This document shows positions 1-5,618 of a stretch of DNA of 6,574 nt, piece after piece. A program made the translations under genes and the position numbers. The number at the start of each line of letters is the position of its first letter. The first letter of the stretch is position 1. Under the pieces are notes generated by a model, which searched no databases, was not told the DNA's origin, and saw nothing but the letters and a program-made list of their open reading frames with translations. The DNA lies in assembly GCA_945787425.1 (NCBI GenBank), contig CALZHO010000046.1, positions 1 to 6,574 on the forward strand. Reading direction: 5' to 3'. This DNA is from an uncultured Bacteroidales bacterium. Lineage in GTDB: Bacteria; Bacteroidota; Bacteroidia; Bacteroidales; Paludibacteraceae.

Positions 1-60
1 GTGAGTGCAGTAGTGGGCTGTGTGTGGCAGTACAAAACACGACCAAAAGTGGTGTTTTGA
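1..60 (+). CDS. Possible C-terminal tail of an upstream gene (partial)
   Basis: Frame 1 is open from the window edge to a TGA at 58-60 and would encode 19 residues, VSAVVGCVWQYKTRPKVVF. A hydrophobic stretch followed by a basic tail would fit the end of a membrane protein, but this is too short to identify. Frame 3 is also open, to a TAG at 87-89, so the choice of frame is not certain. Frame 2 closes at once. The plus strand contains no CAT here, so no minus-strand ATG start exists in positions 1-99. Treat this as a candidate only. Confidence 0.25.
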   Translation: MSAVVGCVWQYKTRPKVVF

Positions 61-70
61 GTGGTGTAGA

Positions 71-90
71 GTTGTTTAGAATTGTTTAGA
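71..90 (+). repeat. Tandem 10-bp repeat in the leader of the S41 gene
   Basis: GTTGTTTAGA (71-80) is followed directly by ATTGTTTAGA (81-90), a 9/10 match, ending 9 nt before the S41 start codon. The stretch also contains TAGAATTG at 77-84, one mismatch from the Bacteroides -7 element TAnnTTTG, with a TTTG at 56-59 placed 17 nt upstream as a possible -33 element. The spacing is a little short and the match imperfect, so a promoter is possible but not shown. The repeat itself is directly visible. Confidence 0.4.
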
Positions 91-99
91 GTAGTGATG

Positions 100-1119
100 A
101 TGAAATTAAAATATATTGCGATAGGGTTGCTGATGTTGATTGGCGGGGTTGGTTGTACGCATGAGTTTGATAATCATAAGAATACGCCATCGGAGAACTT
201 TGAGGCGTTGTGGCAGATTATTGATGAGAAATACTGCTTGTTTGATGATAAGCAGGTGGATTGGGATTCAGTGTATGCTGAGTATCAGCCGCAGTTTGAC
301 ACAATGAAAATAGTGACGTTTGAGGATCAATATCGGATGTTTGACCTGATGGAGAAGATGTTGAATACCTTGGAAGACGGACATGTGAATCTGTATACGC
401 CGTTCGATGTGTCGGTTTGCAGCTCATGGTACGAGGGATATCCAACGAACTTTGATTCGGAGATACTGACTAAATACTATTTGAAAGACTACCGCAGGGC
501 AGGAGGATTGAACTATTGCAAGATAGATGGCGATAGTATTGGGTATGTGTATTACGGTTCGTTCTCGGATAGTTTTTCGTATTTGAATTGGCTGATGGTG
601 ATGAACTATTTTGCTGAATGTAAGGGGATTGTGTTGGATGTACGGAATAATGGTGGCGGAAGTATGGAGAATGCGTATCGACTGGCTGCTCCGTTCTTTT
701 CGAAAGACACCGTGGTGGGTTATTGGCAGCATAAGTCGGGTAGGGAGCATGATGCGTTTTCGGAAGTAGAGGAGATGAAACTGGAGGATAGCAAAGGCAA
801 TTGGATGCGTCCTGTGGTGGTGCTGTGCAATAGACATAGCTACTCGGCGGCGAACTTCTTTGTGAGTATCATGCGCTATGCAGATAACTGCTTGGTCCTG
901 GGCGGAAAGAGTGGGGGAGGAGGCGGTATGCCGATGAGTTATGAGTTGCCCAATGGATGGATGGTTCGCTTCTCAAGCGTGAAGATGTACGACAGAGATA
1001 TGCAGAGTATTGAAAACGGAGTTAGGCCGCATCTGCTTGTGAATCAGCACTCTGAAGATAAAGATGATTTGATAGAAGAGGCGGTGGATTTGATAAATTC
1101 GGCGTACGAAAAGGAATAA
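100..1119 (+). CDS. S41-family peptidase, predicted lipoprotein
   Basis: A 339-residue S41 (C-terminal-processing/tricorn-like) serine peptidase, expected to be lipid-anchored and to act in the periplasm or at the outer membrane. Residues 1-19 form a short lipoprotein signal ending in Gly-Gly-Val-Gly-Cys19; the lipobox is atypical but tolerable for this phylum. An N-terminal helical region contains [11 protein letters not shown], typical of this lipoprotein group. Motifs in order are EDGH (His95), [12 protein letters not shown] (177-188), the nucleophile region SYSAAN with Ser249, and a glycine-rich strand GGKSGGGGG (268-276) followed by ELPNGW (282-287). There is no PDZ domain between His95 and the core. 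Ungapped comparison with CtpA-type enzymes puts glycine where the general-base lysine belongs, so a Ser/His tricorn-type mechanism or loss of activity is likelier. Two ATGs lie at 97 and 100; 100 gives the cleaner signal peptide, and a TTG at 82 is less credible. The stop lies 4 nt before the ABC ATPase gene. Substrate unknown. Confidence 0.85.
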   Translation: MKLKYIAIGLLMLIGGVGCTHEFDNHKNTPSENFEALWQIIDEKYCLFDDKQVDWDSVYAEYQPQFDTMKIVTFEDQYRMFDLMEKMLNTLEDGHVNLYTPFDVSVCSSWYEGYPTNFDSEILTKYYLKDYRRAGGLNYCKIDGDSIGYVYYGSFSDSFSYLNWLMVMNYFAECKGIVLDVRNNGGGSMENAYRLAAPFFSKDTVVGYWQHKSGREHDAFSEVEEMKLEDSKGNWMRPVVVLCNRHSYSAANFFVSIMRYADNCLVLGGKSGGGGGMPMSYELPNGWMVRFSSVKMYDRDMQSIENGVRPHLLVNQHSEDKDDLIEEAVDLINSAYEKE

Positions 1120-1123
1120 GAAT

Positions 1124-1774
1124 ATGATTGAAGTAAAGAATATACACAAGTCGTTTGGCACGTTGGAGGTGCTGAAGGGGGTAGATCTGACCGTGGAGAA
1201 AGGTGAGATTGTGAGTATTATTGGCAAGAGTGGGGCAGGAAAGACTACTCTACTACAGATTATTGGTACGCTGGACAAGCCCGACGCAGGTAATGTGATG
1301 ATTGATGGGGTGGATGTGTTTGCGTTGAAGGAGAAAGAGTTGGCGGATTTCCGCAATAGGCATATAGGATTTATCTTTCAGTTTCATCAGTTGTTGCCTG
1401 AGTTTAATGCGCTGGAGAACGTGATGATGCCTGCAATGATTGCTCGTGTGCCAGAGAAAGAAGCAGAGAAAAGGGCGGTGCAGTTGCTAACGGAACTGGG
1501 TATGGCTGAGCGACTTACGCACAAGCCCAATCAGTTGTCGGGTGGCGAGAAGCAAAGGGTTGCAGCCGCGAGAGCGATGATGATGTCGCCCGATGTGATA
1601 TTGGCGGATGAGCCAAGTGGTAGTCTGGATGAGAGCAACAAAAAGGAGTTGCACAAGCTGCTATTGCAAATGCGTGAGCAGTATGGACAAACGATAATTA
1701 TCGTGACACACGACAAGGAGTTGGCAGAGATTAGTGACAGAGTGATTGAGCTGAAGGATGGTTTAGTAGATTAA
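1124..1774 (+). CDS. lolD: LolD-like ABC transporter ATP-binding protein
   Basis: A 216-residue ATPase subunit of the LolD/MacB group, which powers lipoprotein release from the inner membrane (LolCDE) or related mechanotransmission complexes. It should act at the cytoplasmic face with FtsX-type permeases. All ABC motifs are intact: Walker A GKSGAGKT (34-41), Q-loop Gln86 within [10 protein letters not shown], signature LSGGE (138-142), Walker B VILADE (158-163, with Asp162 and Glu163), D-loop SGSLD (165-169) and switch His196 in IVTHD. The stretch [20 protein letters not shown] (77-96) closely follows the LolD pattern, the best reason for preferring LolD over a generic exporter. Length is slightly below E. 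coli LolD (about 233). No permease is visible in the window. It begins 4 nt after the S41 stop, so the two genes are probably co-transcribed, and it lies between two lipoprotein genes. The fold is certain; the LolD assignment is likely but MacB- or FtsE-type partners cannot be excluded. Confidence 0.88.
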   Translation: MIEVKNIHKSFGTLEVLKGVDLTVEKGEIVSIIGKSGAGKTTLLQIIGTLDKPDAGNVMIDGVDVFALKEKELADFRNRHIGFIFQFHQLLPEFNALENVMMPAMIARVPEKEAEKRAVQLLTELGMAERLTHKPNQLSGGEKQRVAAARAMMMSPDVILADEPSGSLDESNKKELHKLLLQMREQYGQTIIIVTHDKELAEISDRVIELKDGLVD

Positions 1775-1778
1775 CAAG

Positions 1779-1809
1779 CCCCCCCAACCTCCCCTTAAAA
1801 GGGGAGGGG
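1779..1809. repeat. GC-rich intergenic palindrome
   Basis: A run of seven C (1779-1785) and AA precedes a perfect inverted repeat: CCTCCCCTT (1788-1796) pairs with AAGGGGAGG (1799-1807) around a two-base AA centre, followed by GG. As RNA the inner pair would open to give an 8-bp stem with a tetraloop. It fills most of the 49-nt gap between the ABC ATPase and gldB genes. No T-run follows the stem on either strand (an A-run follows on plus), so a classical intrinsic terminator is unlikely. C-run plus palindrome units like this resemble dispersed intergenic repeats in Bacteroidota genomes, which is recollection rather than a search result. Only one copy is present in this window. Confidence 0.7.
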
Positions 1810-1823
1810 TAAAAAAAGAGAGT

Positions 1824-2825
1824 ATGAGAAAGTATATATATATATTGTTGGCAATGGTGCTGTGCGGGTGCGGGAATACGTATCAATATATCCCAAAAGA
1901 CATTGAGCCAGTGGCGGTGGAGATAGTGCGGTTTGATAGTGCATTATTGGCAGTACGGACGGATAGTGTGAAGCAGGACGTAGTGCAGTTATATGCTGAT
2001 TATGAGGAGTTTATTCCGCTGTATGTAGAAGGAGTATTGCGGTTGCCGATGGAAGACACAGCGTACTTTAGCGAGCAATTGGCTAATTTCTTAGTGGATA
2101 CGACCATGGGCTTTGCGCAGACCAATGCATTAGCAAAAAAGAAGTTTGCCAATGTGGATAGTCTGCAAGAGGCATTGAATACGGGCTTTTCGCGCTTGCA
2201 TTACTTGTATCCAGAATGGGAGATACCCACGGTGTATTTATTTGTATCAGGATTCAATTCCACTGTGATTTACTACGAAGATATGTTGGGCGTGGGTGTG
2301 GATATGTACCTTGGAAGTGACTACCCATATTATAATCAAGTAGTGTATGACTACCAAAAAACTACCATGCAGAAGGAATACGTGGTGCGCGATGTGATGA
2401 GTATGTATTTGGCCTACAATATTGCGTATAATAGCAAGTATAACAGACTGTTAGAGCAGATGATTTTCAGAGGGAAACAGTTGTTTTTGCTTAGCCAATT
2501 ACTACCCGATGCACCCGCATGGCAGGTGATAGGCTACACAGAAGAACAATGGGCATGGTGCGAACACTACGAAAGAGCCATTTGGAATCGTATCATGGAA
2601 AAGCGAGATTTGTTTAAGACAGAATCCATGCTAATCAATTCATACATGAATGAAGGGCCCTTCACAGCGGAGATTTCACAAGAGTCGCCTGGACGATTGG
2701 GGTTATGGATTGGATGGCGTATTGTAGATAGTTATATGCGTAATAATGAGAATATTACAATACAAGAATTGATAAACGAAGGCGACGCACAAAAGATATT
2801 AGAGCAGAGTTTTTATAAGCCATGA
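1824..2825 (+). CDS. gldB: GldB-like lipoprotein
   Basis: A 333-residue protein matching the GldB lipoprotein family, named from Flavobacterium gliding motility but also widespread in non-gliding Bacteroidales, where its role is not established. The signal peptide (1-15) ends in a good lipobox, Leu-Cys-Gly-Cys16. Family hallmarks seen in order are VEIVRFDSAL (32-41), YPEWEIPTVY (129-138), GVDMYLGSDYPYY (158-170), the IGYTEEQWAWCEHYERAIW stretch (236-254), PGRLGLWIGWRIVDSYM (289-305) and a C-terminal ILEQSFYKP (325-333). Full length is typical for the family and there is no frameshift. The start codon follows an A-rich leader about 16 nt after the palindrome; no Shine-Dalgarno site is needed to explain it. 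Its stop overlaps the sufS start as ATGA. A TA dinucleotide tract lies in codons 4-8. It is probably periplasmic and membrane anchored. The absence of other gld genes in the window makes a gliding role an open question. Confidence 0.82.
   Translation: MRKYIYILLAMVLCGCGNTYQYIPKDIEPVAVEIVRFDSALLAVRTDSVKQDVVQLYADYEEFIPLYVEGVLRLPMEDTAYFSEQLANFLVDTTMGFAQTNALAKKKFANVDSLQEALNTGFSRLHYLYPEWEIPTVYLFVSGFNSTVIYYEDMLGVGVDMYLGSDYPYYNQVVYDYQKTTMQKEYVVRDVMSMYLAYNIAYNSKYNRLLEQMIFRGKQLFLLSQLLPDAPAWQVIGYTEEQWAWCEHYERAIWNRIMEKRDLFKTESMLINSYMNEGPFTAEISQESPGRLGLWIGWRIVDSYMRNNENITIQELINEGDAQKILEQSFYKP
1833..1845 (+). repeat. TA dinucleotide tract inside the gldB signal peptide
   Basis: Thirteen bases of perfect TA alternation ((TA)6T) fall in codons 4-8 of gldB and encode Tyr-Ile-Tyr-Ile. 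A change of one repeat unit would shift the reading frame near the start of the lipoprotein. The tract is short, and the amino acids suit a signal peptide, so it may be incidental. Confidence 0.6.
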
Positions 2826-4039
2826 GAAGAGAAGATTTTCCTATATTGAATGAGCAAGTACACGGCCGACAGTTGGTGTATTTGGATAATGCAGCCACCA
2901 CGCAAAAGCCGCAGGTGGTGATAGACGCTATTACAGAGGCGTATGGAAAGTGGAATGCGAATGTGCATCGCGGGGTGCACCATTTGAGCCAAGTGGCAAC
3001 GCAGAAGCATGAAGAGGCACGCAAGAAAGTGGCGGGATTGCTTCATGCGCAGTCGGAAGAGGAGATCATCTTCACGAAGGGCACAACGGATAGTATCAAC
3101 ATGCTGGCACGTAGTTTTGGCGATGCGATGGTGGGTGAAGGTGATGAGATTGTGGTTAGCCAATTGGAGCACCACTCGAATATCGTGCCATGGCAAATGC
3201 TGTGTGAGAGAAAGAACGCTGTGCTGAAGGTTATTCCTCTGCGAGAGGACTTATCGATTGATATAGAGGCATTTGAGGGATTGTTGAGCGAGAGAACGCG
3301 ATTGGTATCGGTAGCGCAGGTGAGCAATGTGTTGGGAATTGTGAATCCGATAGAAGAGATTGTGAGATTGGCTCATGCGAGGGGTGTAGCCGTGTGTGTG
3401 GACGGTGCGCAGTCGGTGCCTCATTTGGCAATAGATGTGCAGGAGATGGATTGCGATTTCTTGGTCATGAGTGCGCATAAGATGTATGGCCCGACGGGCT
3501 TGGGTGTGCTGTATGGCAAGAAAGAGTGGCTGAATAAACTGCCACCAGCAGAGGGTGGGGGAGAGATGATTGAGCATGTGAGCTTTGAGAAAACGACCTA
3601 CAATGTGTTGCCCTATAAGTTTGAGGCAGGTACACCGAATTATGTAGGCAGTTATGCGTTTGGTGTTGCGATTGATTATGTGCAAGAGATTGGTTTAGAG
3701 CAGATTGCCGAACACGAACACGAGTTGGCAAAGTATCTGGAAGCGCAGTTGGCACTATTGCCTAACCTGCGCGTATATGCTGCGGGACTTCCCAAAGCGG
3801 GTGCGGTTTCGTTCAATGTATATCGTGAAGATGGGGTATTGATTCACCCGTTTGATGTGGGCGTGTTGCTGGATCGTCAGGGTGTGGCTGTGCGCACGGG
3901 ACATCATTGCGCAGAACCGTTGATTGACTATTTGCAAGTGCCAGGAACGGTGCGTGCGTCGGTGGCGATGTACAACACGAAAGAAGATATTGATGCATTT
4001 GTGGCTGCACTGAAAAAGGCGATAATGATGCTTCAATAA
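2822..4039 (+). CDS. sufS: Cysteine desulfurase SufS (group II)
   Basis: A 405-residue PLP-dependent enzyme, matching the roughly 406 residues of E. coli SufS, that converts cysteine to alanine and passes the sulfur as a persulfide to the Suf Fe-S cluster assembly system in the cytosol. Visible landmarks are YLDNAATTQKP (20-30), the His pair EHHSN (116-120) that stacks on the cofactor, Asp194 and Gln197 in VDGAQS, the Schiff-base lysine Lys220 in SAHKMYGPTG, and the persulfide-forming Cys363 in RTGHHCAEP. GTVRAS (375-380) contains the substrate-binding Arg378. The short loop around Cys363 marks group II (SufS) rather than group I (IscS/NifS). The ATG overlaps the gldB stop by 4 nt (ATGA), implying translational coupling. 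SufB, SufC, SufD and SufE are not in the window, unlike the usual clustered arrangement. All catalytic residues are intact. CsdA-type desulfurase is the only serious alternative. Confidence 0.95.
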   Translation: MRREDFPILNEQVHGRQLVYLDNAATTQKPQVVIDAITEAYGKWNANVHRGVHHLSQVATQKHEEARKKVAGLLHAQSEEEIIFTKGTTDSINMLARSFGDAMVGEGDEIVVSQLEHHSNIVPWQMLCERKNAVLKVIPLREDLSIDIEAFEGLLSERTRLVSVAQVSNVLGIVNPIEEIVRLAHARGVAVCVDGAQSVPHLAIDVQEMDCDFLVMSAHKMYGPTGLGVLYGKKEWLNKLPPAEGGGEMIEHVSFEKTTYNVLPYKFEAGTPNYVGSYAFGVAIDYVQEIGLEQIAEHEHELAKYLEAQLALLPNLRVYAAGLPKAGAVSFNVYREDGVLIHPFDVGVLLDRQGVAVRTGHHCAEPLIDYLQVPGTVRASVAMYNTKEDIDAFVAALKKAIMMLQ

Positions 4040-4062
4040 ATTGGAATTAAGCATTTTATTTT

Positions 4063-4998
4063 ATGAAATACTCACGCTTGATATGGATGGTTTTGTTCTG
4101 TATTGAGTGTGGGTTTCTTTTTGCACAAGAGCCGATTACTATTATATCTTATAATGTGGAGAATTTGTTTGATTATGAGCATGATACATTGAAGAACGAT
4201 TACTCATTTCTGCCCGATGGCGATCATCATTGGACGTATCATAAGTATCAAACAAAACTGGACCAAATCGCACGAGTGATAGTGAATATATCGGGTTGGG
4301 AGAGTGCTGCGTTGGTAGGATTGTGTGAGGTAGAGAACGCACGTTGTTTGCGGGATTTGTGTTATCGGTTGAAGCGTTTTCATTATCAGTATGTGCATTA
4401 TGAGAGTGGGGATGAACGGGGGATAGATGTAGCGTTGCTGTATGATAGTACAAAAGTCAAGGTGCTGGATAGCAAGCCTTTGCGCGTGGACTTGAAAGAA
4501 GATAATACGCGGGATATTTTATATGTTAAGACGTTGTTGCACGAAAGAGATACGCTGCATGTTATGGTATGCCATTTACCTTCCCGTTTGGGGGGCGGGG
4601 CTGCCACGGAATGGAAGCGCCTGAAAGCAAAGCAGGTGATTCAGCAGCAGATAGATAGTGTTTTGCATCAGCAGCCCCAAGCACAAATAGTGATAATGGG
4701 CGATATGAATGATGAGGCAAAGAACGACCTTAGCGGTATGAGTAATCAGATGATAGCTATGGAGCGAGTGGGGCAGGGGACACACAAATATCAAGGGATA
4801 TGGTCTTGTTTGGATCAGTTTTATGTTTCCGAGAAGATGAAAGAGCGATGTGTTGTGCAAATCTATTCGCCCGAATGGCTATTAGAAGAAGATACCAAAT
4901 ATCTTGATTATCAGCCAAATCGTACGTTTGTTGGTTTTCGTTATCATGGCGGTTATTCAGACCACATGCCCATCGTGTTGCAACTAATGAGCCGATAA
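4063..4998 (+). CDS. Exported endonuclease/exonuclease/phosphatase-family protein
   Basis: A 311-residue protein of the EEP (exonuclease III/DNase I/inositol phosphatase) superfamily with a Sec signal peptide: hydrophobic residues 7-20 and a likely cleavage after Ala21 in LFAQEP. It should work in the periplasm or outside the cell as a metal-dependent phosphodiesterase or nuclease. The active-site set is present in the usual order: Asn31 in ISYNVEN, Glu89 in CEVEN, RGIDVALLYD (119-128), His171 in CHLPSR, Asp214 and Asn216 in MGDMND, Asp251 in CLDQFYV, and Asp300-His301 in YSDHMPI. EEP proteins cleave nucleic acids, phosphoinositides or other phosphodiesters, and the sequence alone does not settle the substrate; a secreted nuclease for nucleotide scavenging is a reasonable inference. 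It starts 23 nt after sufS on the same strand and is followed by a hairpin, suggesting it ends the transcript. There is no lipobox. Confidence 0.87.
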   Translation: MKYSRLIWMVLFCIECGFLFAQEPITIISYNVENLFDYEHDTLKNDYSFLPDGDHHWTYHKYQTKLDQIARVIVNISGWESAALVGLCEVENARCLRDLCYRLKRFHYQYVHYESGDERGIDVALLYDSTKVKVLDSKPLRVDLKEDNTRDILYVKTLLHERDTLHVMVCHLPSRLGGGAATEWKRLKAKQVIQQQIDSVLHQQPQAQIVIMGDMNDEAKNDLSGMSNQMIAMERVGQGTHKYQGIWSCLDQFYVSEKMKERCVVQIYSPEWLLEEDTKYLDYQPNRTFVGFRYHGGYSDHMPIVLQLMSR

Positions 4999-4999
4999 A

Positions 5000-5031
5000 A
5001 GAGAGTGTGTCCTCAAAAAGACACACTCTCT
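5000..5031 (-). terminator. Hairpin between convergent genes, likely shared terminator
   Basis: A 12-bp perfect stem (AGAGAGTGTGTC at 5000-5011 with its complement at 5020-5031) closes an 8-base loop, CTCAAAAA. It sits directly after the stop of the plus-strand EEP gene and about 30 nt beyond the stop of the minus-strand hsp20 gene. Read on the minus strand it is followed by a short T-run (complement of AAAA at 4997-5000), so termination of hsp20 is better supported. On the plus strand only A-rich sequence follows, so that direction relies on the stem alone. Confidence 0.7.
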
Positions 5032-5062
5032 CACTAAAAACAATAAAAACAAATCCGTATGA

Positions 5063-5500
5063 TTATTGAATATCAATCACTCGGGTGGGTTGTTTGTCTG
5101 GCAGTGTAGTTAATTTGGGCAGTGTGATGCAGAGCACACCGCTGCATGCTTTGGCTGTGATGGTCTCTTTGTCCACGTTCTCGGGGAGAAGTAGTGCTTG
5201 TTCGAAGCGTGTGTAATTGAATTCGCGGCGCAGATACTTAGCCGACTTGTCTTCGTCTTTGGTTTCTGTTTTCTTTTCGACAGAAATCACCAGTTGTTCT
5301 TTGTCGTTGACATGCACTTTGAAGTCATCTTTTGTCATGCCAGGAGCCGCAATCTCCACGGTGAAGGCCTTGTCGTCTTCCTTGACATTGATAGCGGGTG
5401 CTGTAGCAGCTACAGCACGCATAGGAAACCAGTCATCGTTGAAGAAATCGTTGAAAATGGTTGGCAACCAATTGTTTTGCCTTTTAATTGTAGGTAACAT
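5063..5500 (-). CDS. Small heat-shock protein, Hsp20/alpha-crystallin family
   Basis: A 145-residue ATP-independent holdase chaperone, expected in the cytosol as large oligomers that keep unfolding proteins soluble. The N-terminal arm WLPTIFNDFFNDDWF (11-25) is the aromatic, flexible segment typical of Bacteroidota Hsp20. The alpha-crystallin domain runs from about 35 to 130, starting at PAINVKEDDKAFTVEIAAPG (35-54), continuing through the acidic loop KTETKDEDK (77-85) and ending at the conserved GVLCITLPK (121-129). The C-terminal tail VIDIQ carries the I-x-I motif (Ile142-Asp-Ile144) that docks neighbouring dimers. Length is normal for the family. The ATG is preceded by a very AT-rich leader. 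No CIRCE-type operator or clear TAnnTTTG promoter is visible in the 113-nt upstream gap. It is transcribed toward the hairpin shared with the EEP gene. Confidence 0.93.
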   Translation of the reverse strand: MLPTIKRQNNWLPTIFNDFFNDDWFPMRAVAATAPAINVKEDDKAFTVEIAAPGMTKDDFKVHVNDKEQLVISVEKKTETKDEDKSAKYLRREFNYTRFEQALLLPENVDKETITAKACSGVLCITLPKLTTLPDKQPTRVIDIQ

Positions 5501-5542
5501 AATAACAATAAATTTTATAGTTTAAGTTTTAGGTTTACGGCA

Positions 5543-5590
5543 ACATCCTCTATATAGTTTGTTCGCCTTTTGCCTTTGTGAGGAGGATGT
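5543..5590. promoter_or_regulatory. Spaced inverted repeat upstream of hsp20
   Basis: The 113-nt gap between the HD gene and hsp20 contains ACATCCTC (5543-5550) and its exact complement GAGGATGT (5583-5590), separated by 32 nt. It lies 43-90 nt upstream of the hsp20 start on the minus strand, where a promoter and operator should be. The spacing is about four helical turns from centre to centre, compatible with a dimeric repressor or a looped RNA leader, but an 8-bp match over this distance may also arise by chance. No known stress operator was recognised. Confidence 0.3.
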
Positions 5591-5593
5591 ACA

Positions 5594-5618
5594 AATAGCG
5601 TGCCAAAGTGTCGCTATT
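5594..5618 (-). terminator. Weak hairpin at the end of the HD-domain gene
   Basis: AATAGCG (5594-5600) pairs with CGCTATT (5612-5618) around an 11-base loop. The stem includes the TAG stop codon (5614-5616) of the minus-strand HD gene. On the minus strand the stem runs into TTTGTAC, giving only a poor T-tract. It may be a weak terminator or an mRNA 3' stabilising hairpin for the HD gene. Confidence 0.3.

Noticed and set aside
82..99. TTG start at 82 for the S41 peptidase
   Set aside because: It would add MFRVVM before the signal peptide and lies inside the tandem repeat; ATG codons at 97 and 100 give a normal short basic n-region.
424..837. Minus-strand open frame of 137 codons opposite the S41 gene
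   Set aside because: Low-complexity shadow of a clearly real gene, rich in His, Ile and Ser, with no recognisable motif.
905..925. Purine-rich G tract resembling a G-quadruplex or repeat
   Set aside because: It is fully explained as codons for the conserved glycine-rich strand of the S41 peptidase.
1788..1807. Intrinsic terminator after the ABC ATPase gene
   Set aside because: A strong stem is present but no T-tract follows on either strand, and the next gene starts 16 nt later on the same strand; called as a repeat instead.
3251..3685. Minus-strand open frame of 144 codons opposite sufS
   Set aside because: The plus strand here encodes the conserved SufS core including Lys220; the antisense frame has no domain and reflects the GT-rich coding strand.
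5198..5525. Two overlapping plus-strand frames (5198-5497 and 5217-5525) opposite hsp20
   Set aside because: Both are antisense to the alpha-crystallin domain, which has full family motifs on the minus strand.
5501..5613. CIRCE heat-shock operator or small gene in the gap before hsp20
   Set aside because: No TTAGCACTC/GAGTGCTAA pair on either strand and no plausible start-stop frame with recognisable content.
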